In this document: positions 38,635 through 46,777 of the stretch, piece after piece
How positions within the stretch are numbered: position 1 is the first letter of the stretch
How the letters are laid out: each line of letters starts with the position of its first letter
Source: JAEUPI01 sp963814435
GTDB lineage: Bacteria; Pseudomonadota; Gammaproteobacteria; Burkholderiales; Burkholderiaceae_C
Assembly: GCA_963814435.1 (NCBI GenBank)
Contig: CAWFCV010000024.1
Location: forward strand, 62,001 to 126,000
DNA length: 64,000 nt
Direction of reading: 5' to 3'
Made by a program: the position numbers and the translations under genes
Notes under the pieces: generated by a model
Databases searched by the model: none
What the model was told of the DNA's origin: nothing
What the model saw: the letters and a program-made list of their open reading frames with translations, nothing else

Positions 38635-39966
38635 TCAGGTTTGGAAGGTCCGCACGAGGACCAGCGACAACACGGGAAAGAACAGCAGCACGGTGATGCG
38701 AATGAAGTCCGACAGCAGGAACGGCACCACGCCCTTGAAGGTCTCGACCAGCGGCACCGTCTTGGCCAGTCGGTTGATCACGTACACGTTCATGCCCACC
38801 GGCGGATGCACGAGGCCGATCTCCACCACCATCAGCGCCAGGATGCCGAACCAGATGCTCTTGTCGGTCGCGCTCAGGCCCCAGAAGTCCAGCCCCATCA
38901 CCACCGGGTAGAACACGGGAATGGTCAGCAGGATCATCGCCAGCGAGTCCATCACGCAGCCGAGCAGAATGTAGGTGACGAGGATCGCCACCATCACCAG
39001 CAGCGACGGCAGACCGCTGCCCTTGACCCAGGCCGCGAGCTCGGCCGGCATCTGCGACAGCGCCAGCGCGGTGTTCAGCTGGTCGGCGCCGAGCAGCACG
39101 AGGAAGATCATTGCGCTGGCCTGCGCGGTGCCGAGCGCGGTGTCGACCATGCCGCGCCAGCGCATGCCGCCGCCGGTCACGGCCAGGATGCCGCAGGCCG
39201 CCGCGCCGATGGCCGCCGCCTCGGTGGGGTTGGCCCAGCCGCCGTAGATGCCGACGATGACCACCGCGAACACGCCGAACACCGGCGCCACCGCGGTCAG
39301 CGCGCGCAAGCGCTCGGGCCACGACGCGCGCGGTCCGGCCGGCCCCGACTCGGGCTTCCACGCCACCATGATCCTGATCACCAGCATGTAGCCGAGCATC
39401 GCGATCACGCCGGGCAGCACCGCGGCCATGAACAGCTTGCCGATCGACTCCTGCGTCAGGATCGCGTAGATCACCAGCGGCACCGACGGCGGGATCATGA
39501 TGCCCAGCGTACCGCCGGCGGCCAGCGTGCCGGTGGCCAGGCTGCCGGAGTAGCCGAAGCGCTTCAGCTCGGGCAGCGCCACCTGGCCCATCGTGGCCGC
39601 GGTGGCGAGCGACGAGCCGCAGATGGCGCCGAACCCGGCGCAGGCGCCCACCGCGGCCATCGCGATGCCGCCGCGCCAGTGGCCCATGAACGCACTGACG
39701 AAGCGAAACAACGCCCGCGACAGGCCGCCGTGGGTGGCGAACTGGCCCATCAGCAGGAACAGCGGGATGACGATCAGATCGTAGTTCGACAGCCGCGCGT
39801 AGGCCAGGTTCTTCAGCGAATTGAGCAGCGGCGTCCAGTCGCCGCCGGTGAGCCACACATAGCCGCCGGCGCCGATGCAGAACATTGCGATGCCGATCGG
39901 CACGCGCAGCACCAGCAGCACCATCAGCAGCCCGAACAGCAACAGACCCGCCGCGATGCCGCTCAT
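38635..39966 (-). CDS. dctM: TRAP transporter large permease DctM
   Basis: 443-residue membrane subunit with about twelve membrane segments. Recognisable parts are LRVPIGIAMFCIGAGGYVW, ACAGFGAICGSSLATAATMG, GTLAAGGTLGIMIPPSVPLVIYAI (cited in part) and LVHPPVGMNVYVIN. It exchanges substrate with sodium. The ORF is intact. A 100-base repeat-containing gap separates it from dctQ upstream. Confidence 0.92.
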   Translation of the reverse strand: MSGIAAGLLLFGLLMVLLVLRVPIGIAMFCIGAGGYVWLTGGDWTPLLNSLKNLAYARLSNYDLIVIPLFLLMGQFATHGGLSRALFRFVSAFMGHWRGGIAMAAVGACAGFGAICGSSLATAATMGQVALPELKRFGYSGSLATGTLAAGGTLGIMIPPSVPLVIYAILTQESIGKLFMAAVLPGVIAMLGYMLVIRIMVAWKPESGPAGPRASWPERLRALTAVAPVFGVFAVVIVGIYGGWANPTEAAAIGAAACGILAVTGGGMRWRGMVDTALGTAQASAMIFLVLLGADQLNTALALSQMPAELAAWVKGSGLPSLLVMVAILVTYILLGCVMDSLAMILLTIPVFYPVVMGLDFWGLSATDKSIWFGILALMVVEIGLVHPPVGMNVYVINRLAKTVPLVETFKGVVPFLLSDFIRITVLLFFPVLSLVLVRTFQT

Positions 39967-40067
39967 CCAGCCCCCTTGGCGCCTGCGGCGCCGTCCCCCA
40001 GGGCTCCGAAGGAGCCCGTTTGCTGGCTCCTGTGGGGCGTGCGATCTTGGGGCGGCCCGGCGATCGC
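39967..40067. repeat. Palindromic element between dctQ and dctM
   Basis: The gap contains gcgcctgcggcgc next to cccccagggctccgaagg and agcccgtttgctggctcctg. The gcgcctgcggcgc arm matches that at about 18430. It interrupts two genes whose products form one complex and are usually adjacent. Confidence 0.5.
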
Positions 40068-40652
40068 TCATGCCCGTGACCTGGTGATCGCGTCGATCGA
40101 CGCCGCCACCGGCGTGCGCAGGTGGCTGAAGTGCCAATGCGCACGGTACAGGCCGGCCAGCGCCAGCAGTGCGAAGCCCGGCACCATCAGCGCCTGGCCG
40201 AGCCACAGCGGCGCACCGAGGATCATCGTGGTCTCGCCGGTGGCTTTCAGCGCCAGTGCGCCGGCTGCGGTGCGCCAGGCGATCAGCGCACCGAAGGCGG
40301 CCACCAGCAGCGAGCCGATCGCGTCGAGCAGGTGCACGTACTTGGCGGGCAACCGTTCGGTGAAGAAGTCGACCTTCACGTCGCCGAGGTTCAGGTGGCA
40401 CCAGGCGAAGAACGACGCCGCGGCGAACGACGAGCACAGCTGCAGCACCTCCACGTCGCCCGGCACCGGCGCCGAGGCCAGCTTGCGGCCGCTGATCGAG
40501 ACGATCGACATCACCACCAGGCCCACGAACACCAGCGCGCCGGCGATCGCGGCGGCCTTGCAGGCCAGCTCCAGCGCCCGGCCGTAGCGGCCGAAGTCGC
40601 TGTGCGCACCGGCCGCCGCCGCATCGCCATCGCGCGGGCCCGGCTCGTTCAT
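40068..40652 (-). CDS. dctQ: TRAP transporter small permease DctQ
   Basis: 194-residue membrane subunit with four membrane segments. It has the family stretch VVMSIVSISGRKL followed by GDVEVLQLCSSFAAASFFAWCHLNLGDVKVDFFTERLP, cited as GDVEVLQL and HLNLGDVKVDFF. It holds DctM and assists docking of DctP. ATG 40652 overlaps the stop of a 29-codon remnant ORF, so it is probably translated by coupling. It is intact. Confidence 0.9.
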   Translation of the reverse strand: MNEPGPRDGDAAAAGAHSDFGRYGRALELACKAAAIAGALVFVGLVVMSIVSISGRKLASAPVPGDVEVLQLCSSFAAASFFAWCHLNLGDVKVDFFTERLPAKYVHLLDAIGSLLVAAFGALIAWRTAAGALALKATGETTMILGAPLWLGQALMVPGFALLALAGLYRAHWHFSHLRTPVAASIDAITRSRA

Positions 40653-40738
40653 CGTGCCGCTCCGGCGGACGGGCTGACGCCCAGGCCCGGGGCACGATGG
40701 CCGTCGTCAAGAAACGGCCAGGCGAGGTCGACGTTCAT
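40649..40738 (-). pseudogene. Possible 5' remnant of an acyl-CoA dehydrogenase gene
   Basis: A 29-codon ORF begins MNVDLAWPFLDDGHRA, which resembles the first residues of acyl-CoA dehydrogenases (LAWPFFDDRHR-type starts), and then runs into unrelated GLGVSPSAGAAR and a stop. Its ATG shares one base with the stop of the enoyl-CoA hydratase and its stop overlaps the dctQ start, so the coupling has been kept. About 1.1 kb expected of a full dehydrogenase is missing. Loss by deletion or an assembly collapse would both fit. Confidence 0.4.
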
Positions 40739-41556
40739 CAGTCGCCTTCGAACACCGGCTTTTGCTTCGCGGCGAACGCGTGGTACGCGCGCTCGAAGTC
40801 GTTGGTCTGCATGCAGATGGCCTGCGCCTGCGCTTCGGCCTCGATGCACTCGCCCAGGCCCGAGTTCCACTCCTGCCAGAGCATGGTCTTGGTCATCATG
40901 TGGCCGAAGGTCGGGCCGTCGGCCAGGCTCTGTGCCAGAGCATTGGCCTCTTCGATCAGTTTGTCGGGCTCGACCAGCCGGTTGTAGAAGCCGAAACGCT
41001 CGCCCTCCTCGCCGCCGACCACGCGGCCGGTGTACAGCAGGTCGGCCGCGCGCGACAGGCCGATCAGCCGCGGCAGCAGCGTGCAGGCGCCCATGTCGGC
41101 GCCGGCCAGACCGACGCGCACGAACAGGAACGCGAGCTTGCTGCGCGCGGTGGACAGGCGCATGTCGGAGCCGCAGGCGATCATTGCGCCGGCGCCGGTG
41201 CAGACACCGTCGATCGCGGCGATGATCGGCTGCGGGCAGGCGCGCATGGCCTTGACCATGTCGCCGGTCATGCGCGTGAACTCCAGCAGCTCGGGCATCG
41301 CCATCTTCACCAGCGGGCCGATGATCTCGTGCACGTCGCCGCCGGAGCAGAAGTTGCCGCCCGAGCCGGTGAACACGATCGCCTTGATGTCGGTGGCGTA
41401 GCACATCTCGCGGAACAGGTCGCGCAGTTCGCCGTACGAGTCGAACGTGAGCGGGTTCTTGCGATCGGGCCGGTTCAGCGTGATCGTGGCCACCTTGCCG
41501 GCGGCCGAATAACCGAAATGCCTGGCCTGGTAGCCGGCCAGCTGGATGCGTTTCAT
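40738..41556 (-). CDS. Enoyl-CoA hydratase/isomerase family protein
   Basis: 272-residue crotonase-fold protein. The oxyanion-hole segments are GSGGNFCSGGDVHEII and GVCTGAGAMIACGSDMRL; the region ARSKLAFLFVRVGLAGADMG carries the helix with the catalytic acid in many members. The GADMG end of that helix is found in hydratases that handle aromatic or cyclic acyl-CoAs in such islands. It would hydrate or isomerise an unsaturated CoA ester. It is intact, with AGGAG six bases from the ATG, and is the nearest minus-strand gene to the divergent thioesterase. Confidence 0.85.
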   Translation of the reverse strand: MKRIQLAGYQARHFGYSAAGKVATITLNRPDRKNPLTFDSYGELRDLFREMCYATDIKAIVFTGSGGNFCSGGDVHEIIGPLVKMAMPELLEFTRMTGDMVKAMRACPQPIIAAIDGVCTGAGAMIACGSDMRLSTARSKLAFLFVRVGLAGADMGACTLLPRLIGLSRAADLLYTGRVVGGEEGERFGFYNRLVEPDKLIEEANALAQSLADGPTFGHMMTKTMLWQEWNSGLGECIEAEAQAQAICMQTNDFERAYHAFAAKQKPVFEGD

Positions 41557-41666
41557 CGACGAACTCCTCGTAGGACGAAGGGATGGGGATGCGGCGGCGC
41601 GGGTGGGCGCGCCGGACGCCTCAAAGTGGCACCGCTAAGATGGCGGCGACCGCTTGAGGATTTCGA

Positions 41667-42086
41667 ATGAGCAAGACCACCAGCATGACCGTCGAAATCC
41701 GCTTTGGCGACTGCGACCCGGCGGGCATCGTGTTCTTCCCGCGCTACCACCGCTGGATGGACGCCGCCTCGCTGCACTTCTTCATGACCTGCGGCGTGCC
41801 GCCGTGGCATGTGCTGGAGCACACCAACGGCATCATCGGCACGCCGCTGCTCGAGCACCACGCCCGCTTCGTCAAGAGCGCCACCTATGGCGAGAAGATC
41901 CTGATCAGCTCGCACATCGAGGAGTGGCGCCACAAGGTGTTCCTGCAGAAGCACGTGATCACCCGCGGCGACGACCTGATCTGCGAAAGCATCGAGACGC
42001 GCATCTTCTGCAAGCGCGATCAGAACGACCGGCGCCGCATCTACGGCATTCCGGTGCCGGAGGACATCCGCAGGCTGTGCGAGTGA
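41667..42086 (+). CDS. 4-hydroxybenzoyl-CoA thioesterase-family (hot-dog) protein
   Basis: 139-residue acyl-CoA thioesterase. The active-site motif is FGDCDPAGIVFFPRYHRW, whose second Asp matches the catalytic Asp17 of the Pseudomonas 4-hydroxybenzoyl-CoA thioesterase. It is the only plus-strand gene inside the minus-strand island, divergent from the hydratase at 41556 and convergent with the ferritin-like gene. A thioesterase here could release CoA from aromatic thioesters that accumulate. It is intact, ATG 41667. Confidence 0.85.
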   Translation: MSKTTSMTVEIRFGDCDPAGIVFFPRYHRWMDAASLHFFMTCGVPPWHVLEHTNGIIGTPLLEHHARFVKSATYGEKILISSHIEEWRHKVFLQKHVITRGDDLICESIETRIFCKRDQNDRRRIYGIPVPEDIRRLCE

Positions 42087-42096
42087 GCCCACGGCG

Positions 42097-42588
42097 CTAG
42101 CCCTCCCGGTGCGGATCGGCTGCCCACGGGGCGGCCGGCCGCGGCGTGCGGTCGAGCCACTGGTCGATCGCCTCGACGTGCTCGGTCTCCTCGGCCGCGA
42201 ACTCGGCGGCCAGGCGCTTGACCTCCGGGTCGCTGGCGTGCAGGCCGACGTCGGTGTAGTACTGCATCGCACGCACCTCGTTCTCGTGCGCGTAACGCAA
42301 CGCGTCGTAGGCGTTCATCGTGTAGTCGAAGGCCTCGTCGCCGCCGGCCTCGGGCGGCTGCGTCCAACGGTACTGGAACGGTGCGATCGTCGGCAGCGCC
42401 ACGCCGACGGCGCGCTCGACGATCGAGTCGTGGTGCAGGCGCGAGTAGCGCACCATGTCGCGAAACAGCGCCGACACGTCGTCGTTGCGGTGTGCCTCCA
42501 TCATGTCGGCCAGCTCCAGGTAGCGCTCGGCGGCCTCGGCCTCCAGCGCGATCGCGTGGGCCAGGAATTCGGGCAACGTGTAGCTCAT
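42097..42588 (-). CDS. Ferritin-like / rubrerythrin-family protein
   Basis: 163-residue four-helix protein. Helices carry LEAEAAERYLELADMM, MVRYSRLHHDSI, NEVRAMQYYTDVG and FAAEETEHVEAIDQW, giving the Glu and ExxH ligands of a di-iron site. It lacks the rubredoxin-like domain of full rubrerythrins. Its ATG overlaps the DUF2249 stop. A peroxide- or oxygen-scavenging role beside oxygen-sensitive molybdenum and iron-sulfur enzymes is plausible but inferred. Confidence 0.8.
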   Translation of the reverse strand: MSYTLPEFLAHAIALEAEAAERYLELADMMEAHRNDDVSALFRDMVRYSRLHHDSIVERAVGVALPTIAPFQYRWTQPPEAGGDEAFDYTMNAYDALRYAHENEVRAMQYYTDVGLHASDPEVKRLAAEFAAEETEHVEAIDQWLDRTPRPAAPWAADPHREG

Positions 42589-42899
42589 GTCGGTGTCCTC
42601 TCGAAGCTCAGGCGCAGCCGCACCTCGCCGGGCGGTGCCGTCAACGGATGCACCACCCAGCCGCGCTCGGCCAGCTCGGGGTATAGCAGCATCGGGTCGC
42701 GGTCGTGGTGCACGATCACCACGCCCGCATCGCCGAGCGAATCGACCAATTGCAGGATCGCCACCAGCGGCCTCGGCGGCTCGAGCCCGCGAACGTCGAT
42801 GTGCTCGCCATCGGCCTCGGCCCAGCGCCGCGCCTGCGCGCCGGCGCCGCCGCGGGGAGTCGGCATCGCGTGGAAGGTCATTTCGTAGCGCACCGTCAC
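42585..42899 (-). CDS. DUF2249 domain protein
   Basis: 104-residue protein with the DUF2249 core HIDVRGLEPPRPLVAILQLVD, cited as DVRGLEPPRP, and HHDRDPMLLYPELAERGW. DUF2249 resembles a TusA/SirA-like fold and is often found next to hemerythrin, ferritin-like or denitrification genes. Start is GTG 42899, overlapping the SDR stop, or an internal ATG at 42881. It is coupled on both sides (SDR before, ferritin-like after). Function unknown. Confidence 0.75.
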   Translation of the reverse strand: MTVRYEMTFHAMPTPRGGAGAQARRWAEADGEHIDVRGLEPPRPLVAILQLVDSLGDAGVVIVHHDRDPMLLYPELAERGWVVHPLTAPPGEVRLRLSFERTPT

Positions 42900-43642
42900 C
42901 CCGCCATCGTCAGGCCGCCGCTGACGCTCAGCACCTGGCCGGTGATGTAGTTGCACTGGTCGCCGCAGAAGAACACCACCGCGTCGGCCACTTCGTCGGG
43001 CTGGCCGAGGCGGCGGAACGGGATCGCCTTCTTCAGCGCCTCGGTCACCTTCTCGGGCACCGCGGCCATCAGTGGCGTGTCGGTCGGCCCGGGGCAGACG
43101 CAGTTGACGTTGATCTGGTAGCGCGCCACCTCGCGCGCCAGCGACTTGGTGAACGCGATCAGGCCACCCTTGGCGCCGGAGTACACCGTCTCGCCCAGGC
43201 TGCCGACACGGCCGGCATCGCTGGCGATGTTGACGATGCGGCCGCTGGCGCGCTGGATCATCGCCGGCAGCACGGCCTTGGTCAGGCGCATCGGCCCGAC
43301 GAAGTTCAGCCCGATGATACGGTCCCACATCTCGGGCGTGCCCTCCCAGAACGGATGGGTCTTGCCCCAGCCCGCGCCATTGACGAGCACGTCCACCGCG
43401 CCGAACTGGTTCTGCACCGCGTCGGCGAATGCGGCGATCGATTGCTCGTCAGTCAGGTCCACGTGCAGATACTGTGCCTTGCAGCCCGCGCTGCGCAGCG
43501 TGGCCGCACGGGTCTCGCCCTTGTCGGCCTGCACGTCGGCGACGATCACCGTGGCGCCGGCTTCGGCGAGCTTCTGCGCGACGGCCGCGCCGATGCCCGA
43601 GGCGGCGCCGGTGACGACGGCCAGCTTGTGGTTCAGACTCAT
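42896..43642 (-). CDS. SDR, BadH-like (2-hydroxycyclohexanecarboxyl-CoA dehydrogenase-like)
   Basis: 248-residue SDR. The cofactor motif is VTGAASGIG at residues 10-18, the structural motif VNGAGWG replaces the usual NNAG, and the active site is Ser in IVNIASDAGRVG and YSGAK. VNCVCPGPTDTPL and the end GQVLSVSGGLTMAG closely resemble BadH of Rhodopseudomonas palustris, which oxidises a hydroxycyclohexane-CoA. Position after an enoyl-CoA hydratase (coupled) supports action on a beta-hydroxyacyl-CoA. Intact. The exact substrate is inferred. Confidence 0.78.
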   Translation of the reverse strand: MSLNHKLAVVTGAASGIGAAVAQKLAEAGATVIVADVQADKGETRAATLRSAGCKAQYLHVDLTDEQSIAAFADAVQNQFGAVDVLVNGAGWGKTHPFWEGTPEMWDRIIGLNFVGPMRLTKAVLPAMIQRASGRIVNIASDAGRVGSLGETVYSGAKGGLIAFTKSLAREVARYQINVNCVCPGPTDTPLMAAVPEKVTEALKKAIPFRRLGQPDEVADAVVFFCGDQCNYITGQVLSVSGGLTMAG

Positions 43643-44490
43643 GACTGCTCCTTGGGTGATGGTGTGTGGCGCTCTTGGGCCGGGCCGGACGCAGTCCGGT
43701 CCTGCGGGCTCTTGTCCAGGAAGGCCGCCACGCGGCGCCGGGTTTCGGGGTTCTCGTACAGCCGCCGCGTCGCGGCGATCTCGGCGGCGTAGCCGTCGCC
43801 ATGCGCTGCGCTGGCCAGCGCGATGCAGCGCTTGTTCTCGGCCAGCGCGGTGCGCGGGTTGGCGGCGCAGCGCTGCGCCAGTGCGCGTGCCGCGTCGGCG
43901 AGTTGCGCGCGCGGCACCGCCCACTGCACCAGGCCGAGCCGCTCGGCCTCGCGGCCGTCGACCGTCTCGGCGCCGAGGATCAGCCGCCGCGCGACGCCCG
44001 GGCCCACCAGCTGCGTGAGGCGCTGCGTGCCGCCGCCGGCGGCCAGCAGGCCCAGGCCGGCCTCGGGCAGGCCGATGCGCGCCTCGTGCGCGGCGATGCG
44101 CCAGTCGCAGGCCAGCGCCAGCTCGAAGCCGCCGCCCACGGTGGCGCCGCCGAGCTCGGCGATCGTCACGCAGGGCGCGTTCTCCAGCCGCGCGAACACG
44201 CGCTGCATGTCCTGCACGATCGCCACCATGCGGTTGCGGCCCTGCGGCGTTTCGATGCTCGAGCGGATCAGGCCCAGGTCGGCGCCAGCGCAGAACACTT
44301 TCAGCGCGCTGCGCAGGTGCAGCACCGCGATGCGTTCGTCGGCCTCGGCCTCGTCGAGCGCGGCATCGAGCCGCGCGAGCAGCTCGTCGTTGATCGCGTT
44401 GACCGGCGCGCGCGCGAGCGTGACCACCAGCGCGGCGCCGACGCGTTCGCTGCGCACCAGGGGTCGGATGCCGACGTTCATCGTGCTCAT
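43639..44490 (-). CDS. Enoyl-CoA hydratase-family protein
   Basis: 283-residue crotonase-fold protein. Segments are KVFCAGADLGLI and GGATVGGGFELALACD for the oxyanion hole, and LPEAGLGLLAAGGGTQRL with the conserved acid. The C-terminal tail after residue 260 is longer than needed (SPQDRTASGPAQERHTPSPKEQS). ATG 44490 overlaps the ligase stop and the stop overlaps the BadH-like gene, giving a coupled ligase-hydratase-dehydrogenase set, the order of a beta-oxidation-like module for a cyclic or aromatic acid. Confidence 0.85.
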   Translation of the reverse strand: MSTMNVGIRPLVRSERVGAALVVTLARAPVNAINDELLARLDAALDEAEADERIAVLHLRSALKVFCAGADLGLIRSSIETPQGRNRMVAIVQDMQRVFARLENAPCVTIAELGGATVGGGFELALACDWRIAAHEARIGLPEAGLGLLAAGGGTQRLTQLVGPGVARRLILGAETVDGREAERLGLVQWAVPRAQLADAARALAQRCAANPRTALAENKRCIALASAAHGDGYAAEIAATRRLYENPETRRRVAAFLDKSPQDRTASGPAQERHTPSPKEQS

Positions 44491-46752
44491 CCCGGCGTGC
44501 GGTGCAGCTCCTGGAGCTTGCGCCGCAGCAGCTTGCCGGTGGGCCCGCGCGGCAGCGCCGGAATCGGGTACAGCCAGCGCGGCCGCTGATAGGGCGGCAG
44601 CGACTCGGCGCGTGCCGCCAGCGCGGCGCGGGCCAGATCCTCGTCTTCGGCCACGTAGAAGAACGCCACCGCGTCGACGCCGTCGCGGTCGGGCACGCAC
44701 ACCGCCGCGCCTTCCACCAGGCCGGGCGCGTGCGCGCCGAGCGTCTCGGCCAGCTCGATCAGGTTGACCCAGCGGCCGCGGATCTTGACCAGCGAATCCT
44801 CGCGGCCGGCGAAGCGCCAGCCGCCACTGGGCAGGCGCTCCCACAGGTCGGCGGGGCAGAAGGCGACGTCGCTCGAGCCGACGCCGGTGTCCCGCGCGGC
44901 TCGATCGCCCGAGAGCACCACGAACGTCTCGGCCTGCGCCTGCGGCCGGTCGAGGTAGCCCAGCGCCAGCGTCGACGCACGGATCGCAAGCCGCGTCGGC
45001 ACGCCGACCGGTGCGTCGTCGAGCGGCCGGATCTGCACGCCGGGCGACGGGTTGAAGCCCTGGCCGTCGCCGCGGTCGAGCATGACCAGCACCATGGTCT
45101 CCGAAGCGCCGTAGCCGTCGACGATCGCCAGGCCGGTCTGCACGCGCCACTGTGCGCGCAGGCTGGCGGGCAGCGCCTCGCCGGCCGACACGCACAGCCG
45201 CACGCCGGCCTTCGCGATGCCGGGGGCCACGCCCTCGTGCAGCATGTTGCGGTACAGCGAGGGCACGCTGAACAGCACGCTCGGTCGCTGCGCCGTCACC
45301 GTCGCGGCGACGCTGGCGGCGGTGGGCCACGCCGGGTCGAGGATCACCGTCGCGCCCAGCCGCAGGCCGGCGAGCAGCTGAATTGGTCTGCGGGTAGGCG
45401 AAGAAGAGCTTCGAACTCGCGAACACGCGGTCGCCGGCGTGGATGCCCAGCCCTTCGCGCGACACCTGGTCGATCTGCTGCGCGAAGCGGTGTGCGTGCA
45501 CCACCGCCTTGGGTTTGCCCGAGGTGCCCGACGAGTGGCACCAGAACGCCGGGTCGTCCGGGTCCATCGGCCGTGCCGGTGCCGGCAGCGCGGCGTCGAC
45601 CTCGCGCCGCCACAGCTCGACCGGCCACACGCGGTCGCGCCACGGCGCCGGCGTGTCGTCGTCCGGCGTGCCTTCGGCCAGGATCACGCTGAAGCCGGCC
45701 TCGTCGAGGATGTAGTGCCACTCGGGCGCCGGAATGCGCGGGTTGACCGCCACCGCCACCACGCCGGCCCATTGACAGCCGAGGAAGGCGACCACCCAGT
45801 CGATGCCGTCGGGCAGCTTGATCGCGACACGATCGCCGGGCCCGAGCCCACGCGCCGCCCAGGTGGCCGCAGCGCGCGCCACGCGGTCGCGCAACTCGCC
45901 GCGCGTCATCGTCGACGCGCCGACGCTCAGCGCAGGCCGATCGGCATCGAGCCCGTCGAGCAGCGTGCGCGCGGCGTTGATGCGCGGCACCGCGTGCTCG
46001 GGCGGCTCGGCGCGGCCGCGTTGCAGGTCGTCGCTCAGCAGGCCGGGCTTGCCGACGCGCCAGCGCTGGTACGCCGTCGCCAAGGTCTCGGCGTGTTCGC
46101 GCTCCTCAATGGCGAGCTCGGTGTACAGCTGGTGTTCGGCTGAACCGGGTGCGGCACCCGCGGCACGCGCGGTGAAGAAGGCCGCGGCGCGGTTCTCGAG
46201 CGCGATGGCAATGCGAAACAGGCTCGCCGGGTCGTCGGGGCGGCCGAATCGCTCGCCGGACCGCCCCAGGATCGAATCATCCCCTCGGGGTGCGGCCGTC
46301 GCCGGCGACGGCCCGGGGGCACCATGACCGACTTCGGCGAATATGGCTGCGACTTCGACGCGGAACTCCGGCGACGGCGCCGGCACGTCGAGGTGGTAGC
46401 GGCGCGCCAGCGTTTCCATGTGGCCGCCTTCCATCACCGCGAAGCGGCCGAACAGGTCGCGCAGCGCGGGGTCGCTGCACTGCGCCGCGGCACGCTGGTA
46501 GAACGCGCGGCCGCCGAGCTCGATCTCGAAGGCCAGACGCACGCCCTCGAGTGCCGAGCCGGTGTCGGCCGGCTCGCCGCCCTGCGCCTGCATCGAGCCG
46601 CCGCAATGCGGGCAGCGGCCGTACGCGAACGCGAAGCCTTCGCTGACCCGGCCGCAGCCGCTGCAGCGCCACGACCGCGTCGCGCCGGCGCAGCAGATGT
46701 AGAGGCCTTCGACGCCGGGGTCGAGTGGTCGCTGGCATTTCGGACACAACAT
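44487..46752 (-). CDS. Rubrerythrin-like domain fused to an aryl-CoA ligase, one frameshift
   Basis: About 754 residues. Residues 1-55 form a zinc-ribbon region with CPKC, CSGC and CPHC pairs. Residues 65-235 form a ferritin-like di-iron domain, with acids at about 76-78 and 186 and ExxH pairs at 108-111 and 217-220. From about 258 an AMP-forming ligase starts (INAARTLLDGL), with P-loop HSSGTSGKPKAVVHAH, FASSKLFFAYPQTN of the benzoate/4-hydroxybenzoate ligase type, VDGYGASETM and the terminal lysine in GPTGKLLRRK. An extra T at about 45380 breaks the ligase frame. Next to hcrBAC, 4-hydroxybenzoate is the likely substrate. A hidden frame error could be joining two genes: a TGA lies in another frame at 46037 and a GTG start at 45990. 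Confidence 0.75.
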
Positions 46753-46777
46753 GAGCGCTCCCTGTCTGTGGTGGTGG

